From NCBI GenBank assembly GCA_037447655.1, contig JBBHKE010001475.1, positions 20,172-84,171 of the forward strand: a DNA stretch of 64,000 bases. The letters are read 5' to 3'. The DNA comes from Zygnema cylindricum (Eukaryota; Streptophyta; Zygnematophyceae; Zygnematales; Zygnemataceae). This document shows positions 27,142 to 44,884 of this stretch, piece by piece (positions within the stretch are counted from its first letter, which is position 1; each line of letters begins with the position of its first letter). Under the pieces are notes generated by a model. It saw only the letters and a program-made list of their open reading frames with translations, ran no database searches and had not been told where the DNA came from. A program made the position numbers and the translations under genes.

Positions 27142-27888
27142 GGGTCAAGTTCCATCAGTCGTTTCTGTAATCGTACGGCCAACTCTACGGGCCGGGTTAA
27201 TTGAGTCGATGTTCCATCACGAAGAGTGTAATCCACGTGTTATACATTGAGTGGCACCACGTAGGTTTTGACCGGATATTGAAAAATCTTTTAATAATCT
27301 TCACGCCGACAAATTTCACTTCAAATCTTCAGTTGCGTACCATGTACCTGCGTACCAAGTCATAATACGACAAAACTTTTGTACTTTCTGCAAACGCCAG
27401 TCTTTCACGCCAGCTCGTTTTTTAGAGTTCGTGTTTTCGAACATGACGAAAATCCTTTGCCGGATATGGTGTGACGAAAAAAAATGCGCGACGAAGGACC
27501 GTTTCAAGATTAACTTCTTTAATTTTCAGTTGCATTTTGATACGTACATACCATGTGCAAGTTTCGTCATTTTTCGTTGGTTTTCCATCGTGACGCGTAG
27601 CTTATTTGTCCAGCGTGTCACGATTAATTTTTTTCTGTATCTGCCAACCCACCTTTTACAGGTACGTCCTTTTACAGGTACGTTGGCAGCTACAGGGAAA
27701 AATGAAGCGAACGCCTCGTGGATGAACATCTGACGGTCAGTATTACCTCCAAGACCTTCGGAGAGTATTGGCAAGATTCTCTATAATGTTGCTTCGCGTA
27801 TATAAAACAAAATAAGCGGTACGAATTGGTACGGATAGTCGCGGATTTCTGTAAACTACCCCACTTTTCGACTGATGGAACTTGATCC
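27142..27888. mobile_element. PIF/Harbinger-like non-autonomous TIR element (747 bp)
   Basis: Ends GGGTCAAGTTCCATCAGTCG and CGACTGATGGAACTTGATCC are inverted repeats with one mismatch, flanked on both sides by TAA. A 3-bp TWA target duplication with G-rich ends is the PIF/Harbinger hallmark. No transposase frame. A related right end (CGCCTGATGGAGG) is seen at about 30298. Confidence 0.7.
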
Positions 27889-28018
27889 TAATGCAGGATT
27901 CACACTAGGAACGGATGGTGAATGAGATGAAGAAACGAATGTCCTTTTTTTTTGTTTGGACGTGAATTGCCCTTGACGTCATCTGACGTCAACAAAAACG
28001 TCGCGATGTGATTCATGT

Positions 28019-28484
28019 AACTGAATTCTTTATTGTGACGGTTGACTGCAAACCTTAGTTCTTACACGCGTAACCTTAGTTCTTATCGTATCTTGAAAGC
28101 CATCGCGTTTAATATGCTTGACATATATTGTGAAAATATGCCGATTATAGCTAGAATATCATGCGTTACAATGGCAAAAATTATATGATGACATGCTTGA
28201 ACAAAAGCCATCTGTTTTTTGGGGCTGGTAGTTTTCTATACTTTGAGCTTTACTCGTGATAGTATTGAACAAGTCAATCAATAATTATAGAAGTTCATTG
28301 CTATGAAAATTGTGGTTTGCATGCTGTTCTAAGAAGTACAAATGTTTTAAATTTTAATGGAAAACTTGCAGAAAAAAGCACCATTACCTGCAATTGTTAC
28401 CTTGGTGTTTACAGTAAAAGGCTAGGGTTCCAGTTACAAATAGTAAGGCATATCTGAACCATCTTAATGTTAATCATTCAGTAA
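28019..28484 (+). repeat. 465-bp direct duplication, copy 2
   Basis: Second near-identical copy. It lacks the Harbinger-like insertion that adjoins the end of copy 1, and the flanks diverge right after CAGTAA. Confidence 0.92.
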
Positions 28485-28610
28485 GTGTCATTCAGAAGGC
28501 AAAAAAACAGAATCCGCTTTAGAGCTACTGACTTTAACAGCGATTTACCCTGTTAATACTTTAGCATCTGGTATGTAACTGACTAACTGGGCTTTGATTT
28601 CTCTACAGTA

Positions 28611-29149
28611 CACCGCGCATCGTTATTAGTGTCAAGGTCACTAATTTGGGTTCTTAAAATTTTGATTTTTTTCCAAAAATAGTATACGTGATTTTAATTT
28701 TTCCTTGACGTTAATTGAGGTTCCGTACAAATTAGCGTACAGAACGAAAGTACATTAATATGTAAATAGTGTGGTGTACGGTCTATGTCAGACCGTACAT
28801 AAATGTACCTTTTTAAGTGAAAATTTTACAAAAAATGAATTAAATCGGACGCGTTCGCATAGGAACGTGCGCTAAAAAAACGGGATTGGTCTGACATGTA
28901 AATAAGTCTGACATGTACGGATATTTAAATTTCACTACGGTGTACGATTTTTTATATTTTGTACGGATACATATAATAATGTATATAATCGTACAGAAAA
29001 TTTTCCATTTTTGCTGTTCCAAATTAGCGTTAACACTGAAATTAGAATAAACCTTTTTTTTTTAAATTTTCAAATTCTTAATTAGCGTCAATGACGGTAT
29101 ATTTACTTACACACTATTTAAACTTTGACACTAATAACGATGCGCGGTG
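28611..29149. mobile_element. TIR element I (539 bp), CACCGCGCATCG subfamily
   Basis: TA-bounded intact ends. Core orientation matches element A, arms match A and B. It occupies the same flanking site as element L in the duplicated block downstream. Confidence 0.88.
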
Positions 29150-29261
29150 TACTTGATTTAAAAAGTACGGTCCATTTGATATCTTTATTACGAAAAACTA
29201 TCTGCGAGTACTCTGGTGCCTCACTATCAGTGTCAATGTCACAAGAGACTACAGTACAGTA

Positions 29262-29385
29262 CACCTTGAACCGTTATTAGCGTTACTAACGCTATATCGG
29301 CGCCCCCAAATTTTGACCCCAACTCCTGAAATACAGTTAATGACACAATTTTTTTTTATACGTTAATTAAGGTTCTGGTAAATTA
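29262..29385. mobile_element. TIR element J, left part, interrupted by element K
   Basis: Left end CACCTTGAACCGTTATTAG after ACAGTACAGTA. The next 120 bp match the left part of element M. The match ends exactly at a TA where element K begins. Confidence 0.75.
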
Positions 29386-30104
29386 CACCGCGAATCGTAA
29401 TTAGAGTAAATTACTCTAATTCGGTCGCTCGAAATTTCGACTCTATCACATGAAATAGAGTAAATGATTCTAATTTTTTCGTTATTCTATTTAAGGTAAA
29501 TTTTAATTAGCGTTTTTATTTCTAATATAGGTTCATTTTAAATAGTGTGGAGTACGGACGACCTCCGACCGTGCAAAATTGTACTTTATTAAGTAAAAAA
29601 GTACAAATAATGATTTAATACAGGCCGTTATCATGTAATTGTGTTTTAACAAACCACGTATCATACATTCTAGTTGTTTGATTATGGTAATTTGGATCTT
29701 TGAAAAAACAAATGTCGGTAGCAAACATGCTTACACTAGTATAGGTTTCCGTACAAAATCTAAAAAACCGTACACAAATCGTACATTAACAGAGTCGAAA
29801 CGCGGCTGTCGGACGAATATGTGCGAACGGTATTTTTTACGACCTGGTTTTTTTTGCCTTTTTAGAACGCACATTCGCATGCGTCCGAGGTTACTAAAAC
29901 TAATTTATTGTACTTTTTAACTTAAAAAGATACATTTATGTACGGTCTGAAACTGATCGTACACCACTCTATTTAAGAGAAAGCGTACTAAATATAACCC
30001 TAAATAGAATAAAGAAAAAAAAAATGAACTACACTAATGGAGAATAAAAATAAATAAAAGCGGGACGGAATTAGTGTACACAACGCTAATAACGATTGGC
30101 GGTG
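29386..30104. mobile_element. TIR element K (719 bp), mosaic, nested in J
   Basis: TA-bounded ends CACCGCGAATCG and CGATTGGCGGTG belong to different subfamilies. The left ~250 bp is the reverse complement of the right side of element D, and the right ~450 bp matches element S. It looks like a recombinant of two subfamilies. Confidence 0.8.
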
Positions 30105-30344
30105 TAGCGAATCACTAGACGGAGTGACCTTTTGCTTCGAAAATTCATAATCGGACGGTAGACGTTGTCGCCCAAAAGTTTGGAGAATCTTGATGAATCT
30201 CGAGTAATCATGTTTTATATTAAAAAAAAAAAAAACTGTACGAAAATGAGCTGGATATGTACAAAAATGTACTTTTTCTAGTAAATAACCCCACTTTTCG
30301 CCTGATGGAGGTTCACCCAACTGGGCTTTTATTTCTCTAAAGTA

Positions 30345-30543
30345 CACCTTGAATCGTTATTAGCGTATAGAAATTATTAGTGTAAAGAATAAATTAGCGT
30401 CATTCATTCTCATTTAGTGCAAGGAGGCGTGGCAGATTATAGTCCACGTCCATAAATAGTGTAATTTATTATATTTAAGGTATCAATGTCACAATTTTGG
30501 GGTGGCGATATAGCGTACGTAAGGCTAATAACGATTCACGGTG
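30345..30543. mobile_element. TIR element L (199 bp)
   Basis: Ends CACCTTGAATCG and CGATTCACGGTG with TA on both sides. Its flanks match those of element I on both sides, though the element itself differs. Confidence 0.82.
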
Positions 30544-30655
30544 TACTTGATTTAAAAAGTACGTTCCATTTTATATCTTTGTTACAATAAACTATATGCG
30601 AGTACTCTGGTGTCGTGCTATCAGTGTCAATGTCGCAATAAGCTACAGTACAGTA

Positions 30656-31259
30656 CACCTTAAATCGTTATTAGCATTACTAACGCTATATCGGCGCCTC
30701 CAAATCTTGACCGCAACACCTGAAATACAATTAATAACACTATCTTTTTTTTACTTTAATTAAGGTTCTGGTAAATTAGCGTTAATAATTCTAATTTACG
30801 ATATTCTTGAATAGTGTGGGGTACGGACGTGTCATTCCGTACAAAATGTACTTTGTTAAGTCAAAAACTACGAAACATGGATTAAAATAATCGCGATCGC
30901 ACGTAAAACTGCGCTCATAATAAAAAGCAGAATGAGATCGTACCTATTTTAGTGTAAATATATTGATCGCGTATTAATTGTGTGGGAAGAAACCCAAATT
31001 AGAGTTATGAATCAATCAGAGCAAAGGGATGCGACGGCGTACGATTTGTCACATTATGTATTCGTACCCTATGTTAATGTAAATATTCTGATGGCAAATC
31101 CATCATATGCGAATTTTACCCAAATTACGGAAAATAGAACTATGGATAAATTAGAATAAAATGTTTTTTCCAAAACTGTGAAAAATCCAAATTAGAATTG
31201 ATAACGCTAATTAATTTTTTACACAAATAATTTCCAAACGTTAATAACGATTCAAGGTG
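30656..31259. mobile_element. TIR element M (604 bp)
   Basis: TA-bounded ends CACCTTAAATCG and CGATTCAAGGTG. It carries the sequence found at the left of J uninterrupted, so it serves as the empty site for K. Confidence 0.8.
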
Positions 31260-31399
31260 TACTGTAGTCGTCTACAACCGTCACAAATTACACCCACGTC
31301 TACATCCGTCACAATTTAAAGTAACGATTTCGTTGACGAGCATCGGACCACTCTGAAAAGTACTACAGAGAATCTTCGTTAAAACACAAAGTAACAAGA

Positions 31400-32898
31400 A
31401 TAAGGGTATGTCTCCATGTGTCGAACTAAGGGTTTTTTCTGTTGTTTTCTTCTGAAACTTAACATCGTACCGCTTCACTTACAACCGTACAATGAAATCG
31501 AAAAAAGTGGAGATACATTTTGCAACATCGTTGAACTTAGGGTGCGTCTCCATGTGCCAAATTAAACATTTTTTCCTGTCTTTTTTCTGGAAAACCTAGA
31601 GCCGTACCGCGTAAGTTTCAACCGTACAAAAAAATCGGAAAAAATAGAAGTAGTTTTTGCGTCCTTGTCAAATTTAGGACGTACTACATGTTGTCGTCTT
31701 GTGTTCTTCGACACGCGGCCAAGCCAAACAACCTCATTTTCAAACTTTTATTTTAAACACATGGGCGATGTGTTTTAAAACAAAGTATTTTATAAAACAA
31801 ATAGTAACACGTATTGGCACGTGTAACAAATTTACAAAAAGTTCAAATGAATTCAAGCGACGGCGAAAGGTACACTATTCGTTGTGTTTTGTCCTTTTGC
31901 GTCCATCAAAATACACAATTTGTTTTGCTCTTTCACGATATTTTTTGTTTTGTCTATGTTTTGTACGGATATTTTCCATTCCAGAGTCTAAAAACTACGA
32001 TGCCATTTCACGAAAACGTGAGAAATCTCTAAGGGCGCCCCTGGAAGTCGCACACATCGCCTCTCCCACATTCTCTTCTTCACTTTTCCTCATCCTTTCA
32101 CGATGCGGCTCAACACTGACCAGTGGGAGGTTTGCGATTTTTTTTTTTACCTTAAAAAAAATGAAAACCCACAATTATTATTGCTATGTTTTTCAACCCT
32201 GACAAAGGCGGATACCAAGTCTATTTTATTATGTTGTTTTATCTGAACATTTTACCACATTTTTATAGGCTCATAATTACCGAAAAAATATTAGTGTGTT
32301 TAATACTGGTCTTATTACGTCAGACTTAACCTCCTGTGCAAATCGGTTATTCTAAAACAAAATTTAATATGATTATTATTATTATTTCAATTTGTTGTTC
32401 GTTATTATCTTTGATTCTTTACACAATAATGAAAAAATCAATGCATCCACTATGAGTTAAAAATAAAATTTAAATTCATGGGGATTACATCAAATTTGAG
32501 ATAGGATTCTCAATTAAGGATAGAGATTCAAATGGCGTGGAAATTGCCTAAAAGACAGATTTACAAGGAAGGCAACGTTAACCATGGAGAGCAATTTGGT
32601 GCGTCATCATAGATTATAGACGTTGACACCTTCTTCAACCATGACACGACACATGTTGGAAAGGAGTATGTTTAAAATATCACGGAAAGACATGCGACGT
32701 CTCAAGCAGTTACGCAAATTAACGTGCTTCACATATTGTAGACTTTGACAACCATCACGGGCATTGTCGACGTATGCACTTGTCACAACCTTAAGTAACA
32801 ATTCGTTACGCATTGGGACACTTGAAAAGTGTGTACGGGGAATCTACGCTAAAATAGAAAGTAAGTTCGCCAAGTTACAAGTATATGGACACATACCC
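31400..32898 (+). repeat. Dispersed repeat family R2, copy 2 (about 1.5 kb)
   Basis: Same block order as 13430-14215. The first block is duplicated in tandem (about 31400-31500 and 31540-31650). An unrelated stretch of about 0.6 kb (about 32040-32670) interrupts the match. No protein-coding capacity recognised. Confidence 0.7.
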
Positions 32899-34180
32899 TA
32901 AAGGGTGTGCCGATGTAACAAGTCCTTTGAAGAAGTACTTTAGATTTTAGTGAAAATTCTCTGTACTAACTCTAAAATGTGACAGTTGTAGACGTCGATA
33001 TAGCTTGTGATGATTGAAGACGACTGCAAAACTTTCAACAATTGGTGACGTCTACAAAAACAACGACAATTGTAGACGTCTAGTTTTTTGTGACATTGTG
33101 ACGTCATGCTCACTTGTGACAATGTCGACGTCAATGATTTAACAACTCTCGACCATGGTTTCACGAATTTGTTTTGTCAAATTTTCTCACTTGACTTGCC
33201 ATCAAATCTTACTTAAAGGTAGTCAAAATAATTACTTTTCAATTATCTTTCATTTCATACAAGTATTATCGTGTCTCGTTCTATAACGAGTGAGATAAAA
33301 GCGATATTGTGAGAGGGAGAGGGGAGAGGCGACGACGGTGTAAACTTCTAGAAAGAACCCTTCTATAATGAAAGTGGAGGTCTACGTACCCTGCAAACGT
33401 TTTTCTTTACATATACATGACGAGCAAAGAGAAAAATAATGAGCACTCTCCTTTGTCCTAAAATTCCCCCACTTGTGTGGTGCGTACGTGTGTTGCTTGT
33501 CGTTCGCTGTATAGGTGACGATTTAGCTAACCTCGTGAGGTGATTTTTCGATAATTTTTTTCGATGAGTTGGATTCTCTTGCCTTAGGGTCAAAATGAGG
33601 AATATGAGTGCAAAATACGACAAACACGGAGTACATTCAAAGTATCAAGTTGACGTTCATTGTATTGCGGTAAAAGTATTTTTTCGTACGGCAACATATT
33701 TTCTTGTTGGAGACTAAAATATTTAGGAAAAGACAGAAAAAAGCTCGATACTTTAATACATGAGCAGATCCCCTAATTTTCATCTACATGGGAGCATTTC
33801 GCCAACACTAGATGGCATTTACTATATTGTTAACCAATGAAATGTTTTCAATGTAGTTTTTTTTCGTGGTCTCGGAAGGTGTACCCCGTTTCTTCTGTTC
33901 ATGTTCAATGTCCAATAAAAGTTAGCAAGGACTAAAATGCTTGCCTTGTCAAGGCATGACCTGGGATCAACCGCGAAAACACCCCCGATACTTAGCATTC
34001 CCTAACCAATACCTTTGATATGTATCGTACGTGACCTATTTCAAGGAATTTTGAATGGTAAGGCTAAAAGCACAAAAGCCACTTTATTGGTGACATTGTT
34101 CATCGACTGTTAGGTTTCGTGTTTCTCTATTCTTTTTTTTTGTGGTCAATTCTCTCCTTTGGAGAATATGTGAACAAGTA
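32899..34180. other. Non-genic AT-rich stretch
   Basis: It contains several GACGTC/GTAGACGT short words but no supported gene. Confidence 0.4.
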
Positions 34181-34376
34181 CACCGCGAATCGTTATTAGT
34201 GTTAAAGTCACTAATTTGGGCTCTTAAAATTTTGATTTTTTCCCGAAATATAATTATTAACGCTATTTAAGGATGTGGACCATAATATGCCACGTCTCTC
34301 GCACTAAATAAGATTCAATAACACTATTTTTTTTTTTACGCTATTTAAACTTTGACACTAATAACGATTTGTGGTG
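34181..34376. mobile_element. TIR element N (196 bp)
   Basis: Ends CACCGCGAATCGTTATTAG and CTAATAACGATTTGTGGTG, TA on both sides. The right TA is shared with element O. Confidence 0.82.
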
Positions 34377-34378
34377 TA

Positions 34379-34591
34379 CAACGCCAATCGCTTTTAGCGT
34401 TGTGTACGCTAATTCCTCCCACTTTTTTTTTTTTAATTCTCAAATAGAATTATCCATACTATTTAAAAAAACCATATTTCCTAATTAGAGTAAACGATTT
34501 CTTCGAAAATTCCAAATTCCCAATTAGCGTAAACCACGCTAATTATTCGTCTACGCTAAAAAAACTTCTACGCTAATAGCGATTGGCGGTG
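34379..34591. mobile_element. TIR element O (213 bp), abutting N
   Basis: Left end CAACGCCAATCGCTTTTAG and right end CTAATAGCGATTGGCGGTG; the left end has one inserted A. It starts at the TA that closes N, so one element landed in the target duplication of the other. Confidence 0.8.
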
Positions 34592-36851
34592 TAGTGGATG
34601 GATTCTTGAAGTTGTGCACACATTGAGTATTTGACCTGGCAAGATTTCTTACACAACAATGGGACAAGGACCCTGATGTGCTTCGAGACAAAAATGAGAC
34701 GCGACGTGACGCTTTTTTTTGTGAAATAAATTTATACTATGCTTTTTCACTTTCTTCGTACGGCAAAATATTTTATCTGTGCAGCATTCAGTTTTGGAAA
34801 AAATCAGAAAAACGACAGAAATAAACCCTTACCTTCACCAATAGGCTGATGTTTTTTCCGCCACTTAAAAACATTTTCCACCGTGCACACATGTCAGATT
34901 GTTAACCCGACGGTTGCCATGGAAAGTAAAAGATTTCACCTTCCGATTGGCGGTCTCAAATAAAAAATTGGATCTTCGTGCACGGAGAAAATATGTTTTT
35001 TTTCAAAAAACGTCAACACTAAATGCAGTAAATTTCTGCGAGCGTCTACTTTAGCGACGGGGTCCACTGTGTCAAACTGAAAATAGTGTTTCGACCGGAT
35101 TTGGCGCTCACTATTGTTAGACCCATTGAGGTCAAAATCTGGAAAAGTGTAAAGTCTAAGTGCACTGGAAAAAGACAACGAAACGGATTGATCCCCATAA
35201 TGATGGAAACAACTCAACAAAAGGACGTATAACGACGAAAAAAAAGAGCTTCAACGACATTCTGTACTTTTTTCAAATTTGAAATCTGAACGGGCTATCC
35301 AACATTCTGTACGGATTCAAAATTTAAAATTATAAACGGGTCTCCACTTTCTAGCTGTAGCTGTCTTTGTCAGACAGAAAATGTCGACACTCCGCAAGAT
35401 TCGCTCTGCAACCTTGTGATGTCTCCTGCGAGTATTTGGCTGCCACCTGTCGTCAACGCTGTCAAGGTTTCGAATTTCAACACGACGACTTCAATGTGCG
35501 ACTGTTCGCGATACTCGGTTTGGTCGCTTTACAAATATCACGGCGGCAACGAGGATTTTATGGTTGAAGTGCACGCGCAAACTGTCATTCGGCACTCGAA
35601 AACGCATATCCTCGCTACTAAATCTAGGTCCACTTTTAGGGCCGAATCCAGTTAGAACTCAGCTCAACGTTTAAGAGCGTACTCAAAAGGACATTTGACA
35701 ACTGGCGGTGTAACTTCGTACGACATTTTTCTCTTGTCGGTGGCCACCAGCTGTTACACCGTATTGGATGAGGAATGTATACTGACCACCGACTGCTATT
35801 TCAACAGGGTAGTAATCTAACTATTTCGACCAAATTGAGGCAGCCGCATGTATATAAGTTCCACACGTCATGAAGGAAATCTGATTCGTTTGGCGTTGCA
35901 AAACTTCGAAAATTGGACTTTACTGCAACACGCGGCATGCTTAGTTGGAGTTCAGCAATTCATGCCTTGTGATGACAAAGCTTGACTTTTTGTCCTGTGC
36001 CAAATCACGCAAATCACGCACTTAAAACTTACAAACACCAGTGCAGTAAATTAAGAATTAGTAAAGCCTGACCGTTAAAAAGTCATTGTGTATCATCTCC
36101 GGAGGGTACTCGTACATTAAAATACCAGATCCACTGTGCCACCAGAGATCCGTACAGTAATTGTAAATTAAATGGAAGTCAATCCACCTGATTGGCTGAG
36201 AATATAATCTTGGAATTGTCTAGATCCTGAGTTTTAACCTTCAGATCGGATTTTTGAGACAAGATTTTTCACCGTGTCTGCAGTTTGAGCTTCAATTTTA
36301 ATGTGTGAAAACGTTTTGACGATCGTACTTTACACGTATTTTAACGCTAGCTACGCGTACAAATTATGGGACAATTACGAAAAAACAATGTTTCCACACG
36401 TTTTCGCACCTTAAAACTACGAATTCAACGGTCTGTTGTGACTTTCGCATTTTGTTAGACCATCGTCAGTTTATGACTTATGAGCTGCAATAATTAGGGT
36501 TAGAAAGAAGTTGCAAATATTTTGTAGAAATTATTACATTTTTTTTTCATTCGAGATTTTTCACTCTTTTTGACACAAATTTCGAAGATGAAACCGAATT
36601 TCATCTTTCGTGCTGTTGTGTGAAAAAATATTTGTGTTTCTTTGTTTGTATGTCTATACCTGCTATTAGTCAATTGTTTGCTTAACTTAAAAAATTAAAG
36701 TTTCAATTGTAGTTCTTGTTTAAAGAGAAGGTGGCAACACTGCTGCTTGGTGTACACATAAACTTTAACCTATCTTGAGTTCAACAACTGTACATAATTT
36801 GTTTGTTTCCTGAATGTTCAGACTTGGTCATTTTATAATTGATTACATCAA
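34592..36851. other. Intergenic DNA upstream of katanin
   Basis: At 34845-35021 lies a remnant of the CGCCACTTAAA subfamily (F/G/Q). The rest, including a less AT-biased patch at 35340-35660, holds no supported exon and includes the katanin promoter. Confidence 0.45.
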
Positions 36852-41825
<4,974 letters not shown>

Positions 41826-43544
41826 GAATCTCCGCATAAGAATTTCGACATAAGAATTTCCACATACGTTTTTGCCGATCTATTTGGCTCGCCACAATTT
41901 TGGCACCGCCGATTATTTTTTGTGAATGACATTGATGCCGTGACAATACAAGACAAGCTCTTCTTTGGATTGAAACACTCAGTGCTCAACCTACAGCAAG
42001 AAAAAATGAGAACTTGCTTAGGTTGAGTAATGAATGTATTTTTTTCTTTCTTGTTCCTTTTGTTGTACCTGCGTGAAAAAGATCTTCGACCACTGCGACA
42101 ATTATCCAATTAATCCTACTTTTTGTTTGAATTATTCAACAGAAGTCGTTTGATGATCTGTACGCCTCTTCAGATCTTCTTAAATTGTATACATCGGAAC
42201 TTTTTCTCATTTTTAATTAAGTGTAGTCTGAAGAGCAGGGCATTGTTTTCATTATTTTTTCTACTTCCCTTCTTTTAATCGTTATTTGATTGGACATTTG
42301 ATTGGAGGAGCAAAGGCTACTCTTATTTTGGTGCAGGGATAAGCTTTTAGTACTGGTCTTTAATTTTTCAGCAGCTCTGAAAGCCATTTCGATTTGACTC
42401 GAGATACGTTAGTGGGCCGACCTAAAGACTTATGTGTCCTGAATATTTAGCTCTATCCATGGGTAAAGCATTATTTTTGACAAAGAAATTCGCAGGACTT
42501 TACTGAACAGGACTTTTTACTGATTTTATTCTTTATAATTGTCTTCTTGTTAAATTGACCTTGTGACACCCTTTGTATTAATGATACATCGGTGATGGAG
42601 ATTGACTTTAAGTGGACTTTGCCTTGACAAATTGGTTATGTGAAATATTTCTTTGTTATGACTTTCTATTGTGATCTTTCAGTTCAGTCAAGTTGGGGTA
42701 TTATTTTCGTATTTTCGTTGCTTTTACCTTGCTTATCCTTTTTGTTTCTCCCCCCCACATGTAGTTTTTCATTTTTGCAATGCTACTTTCTTTTGTTCCC
42801 ATGAACTCAGATAGTTTACCATTGCGCTCTTTAATAAAGTCAGCCATATACATTCATTAAACGCACATCGTAGTCCTGTGAGACCATCTTGTGTTACAGT
42901 TTTAAGCAAGACTTCCACATTAATTGGAAAGCGTCCTCTAATTTGACTTCTTGTTCGGATGCCCTATCTATCCATTGAACTTCCACAGCAAATAAAAGGC
43001 AGTGGGTAGCCTATGTGCTAGAATTCTTTTAGGTACAGCTACGGAGTTTGCAGTACAATGTTCAAGTTTAAGTTTCGTCACGGCTTGAGTTAACAAACAA
43101 TTTTTTTGATGGGAGTCCTGTTAGATGCAGGTACGATGCATTTTCAGTAATAAAAAGCACAGAAAGCTGAGATATGTTATAGATCAACCCGTATCAAAAA
43201 GATGATGGAGTAGATGATAATCTGTACAGATGACCTATCCAGATATAGGCATCTTGCGTATATGTTTGTTGTGATCTTTCTCAGTCCTTTCTGCTAAATT
43301 GTTGTTGCTATCTTCATTCCCTTAACGATGGAACAGGTAAGTGTCACACATACATGCGCAGTACAAATGATTGATATTCAACACCCATGAAAGTTTTTTC
43401 GGTTTTGCAATACACCATAAATTACAAGAACATTGAATGATCACAAACAACATGGTGCGAGCGGATGCTTCCAAAAAAGTGAACACAAACCTAAAACCCA
43501 AATAATCATACAAAACAATTACGGTCTACCGTTTAACTATTCAC
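41826..43544. other. Intergenic DNA between convergent katanin and FAD-oxidoreductase genes
   Basis: 3' UTRs of both genes and unique AT-rich sequence; no exon or element supported. Confidence 0.5.
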
Positions 43545-44176
43545 TCATAAAAGTGGGCTTTTCAAGCCGAAGTTCCGGAGAACTTGGCGTGTTTCTTTAG
43601 CAATAGCTTTTGCAGAAGCAATATGAGGCTCATCTGCCTCAACCGGCAAAATTTTAGCTCTGGGGCTTAACAACTTTAAATATTCTGAAACAGCATTTGC
43701 TGCTTCTAAACCAGTCACAAATGCCTTTTCTTGAGATAATCCTCGAGCTCCGTGGCTACCTGGACCTTGTTTAAGCCAATCGCCGGCCATAAATACATTA
43801 TGTAAACTTGTTTCAGTTTTTGGCATATGTTGGTGAGTACCCGTTCCGAATAAAGTTACGGCTCCACGAAAACGCAATACACTGCTATCCACTATTCCGG
43901 AATCTCCAAAAGAAGGATCACATCTGGTGAGGTACCGAGTTCGAATCTACAAATGTCAAAAGGAAACGTAAAGACAACTATAAGAAGTCAGCAAAATTTC
44001 CAAGGGAAAAGATGAACGAGATGGGGAGGGGGAGGGGGGAGGTCGTGAGGGATGGAGGGAGGGAGAGAGAGAGCACTTACCGCAGAGATTATTTCTTCGT
44101 CTGACAAAGCTAATAATTGGTTGGCGTGATATACATCGACCTCGAACACACTTCCCTCTTCGTTGCGATACTCATC
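43545..44176 (-). CDS. FAD-dependent amine-oxidase/phytoene-desaturase-like oxidoreductase, 3' exons only
   Basis: Two minus-strand exons, 44081-44176 and 43545-43946 (TGA), joined in phase 0, encode the C-terminal 165 residues. The segment NVFMAGDWLKQGPGSHGARGLSQEKAFVTGLEAANAV is the C-terminal FAD-contacting region of the amine-oxidase fold, where MAGD-(W) contacts the flavin and G-x-x-S/A-x-x-AA forms the following helix. The FAD-binding N-terminal Rossmann motif is absent from this window. The next upstream exon on this strand belongs to a different gene (GET3-type ATPase), with TIR element R between. It may be a carotenoid-desaturase relative; I cannot fix the substrate. The gene is truncated by rearrangement or by assembly error. 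Confidence 0.65.
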
Positions 44177-44294
44177 CTAAAAACAAAAATAAAAGGGAAA
44201 GAGAATGGAAATGTTGAGTCCTTCATGAAGTAATATAGAAGCCTTAAATGAAAAACTGCATAGAATGACTTAGCCTCCAAAGTTCTTCTGTCTA

Positions 44295-44492
44295 CAACCT
44301 GAATCACTATTAGAGTAAAGGAAAAAAAAAGAAAAACATCGGTTTTATATTATTGTTATAAATTCTAATTGAGTTCCAAATGACATGTAAATTGGCGTTC
44401 GCAAATCGTTTGCAAAAGGGTAAAATAGAACCGAAACCTGATCAGTGTTATTAATGCTAATAGCTATTCATGTTAATAACTATTTATGGTAT
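44295..44492. mobile_element. TIR element R (about 198 bp), decayed
   Basis: Left end CAACCTGAATCACTATTAG after TA. The right end is degraded (ATAACTATTTATGGTATAG). It sits exactly between the FAD-oxidoreductase and GET3 exon groups. Confidence 0.6.
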
Positions 44493-44786
44493 AGAAGATG
44501 AAATGTTTACATATAACAACCTACCAATTCAAATATTAAAATAAACTTTAATATAACTGACTTTCGGTTCATTACCACCCCACTTTCGGCAAATATGGTA
44601 GTTATGTGAAAAACAAAAGAAGAAAATTTGAAGGTCATTTTCGACGCATATTGGTAAATCGAATGATTTCCTTAAGACATATTGAGACAAATATAAAGTG
44701 CTCATAAAATTTGCAAAAGGATTGTAAAATTTATGAAGGACTGTAATTTGCAAAAAGGATTCTGATATTTGCAGAGGATCGTGAAA

Positions 44787-44876
44787 TTAGAGAGAGAGAG
44801 AAAAAGAGAGAGAGGAGAGGGAGAGAGAGAGGAGAGGGAGAGAGAGAGAGGAAGAGAGAGATAGAGAGGAGGGGAG
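44787..44876. repeat. (GA)n-rich polypurine tract
   Basis: GAGAGAG and GGAGA units in the intron after the last visible GET3 exon. Confidence 0.9.
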
Positions 44877-44884
44877 ATCAAAAC

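Noticed and set aside
26677-28484. LTR retrotransposon (direct 465-bp repeats as LTRs)
   Set aside because: No TG/CA ends, target duplication, primer-binding site, polypurine tract or coding interior.
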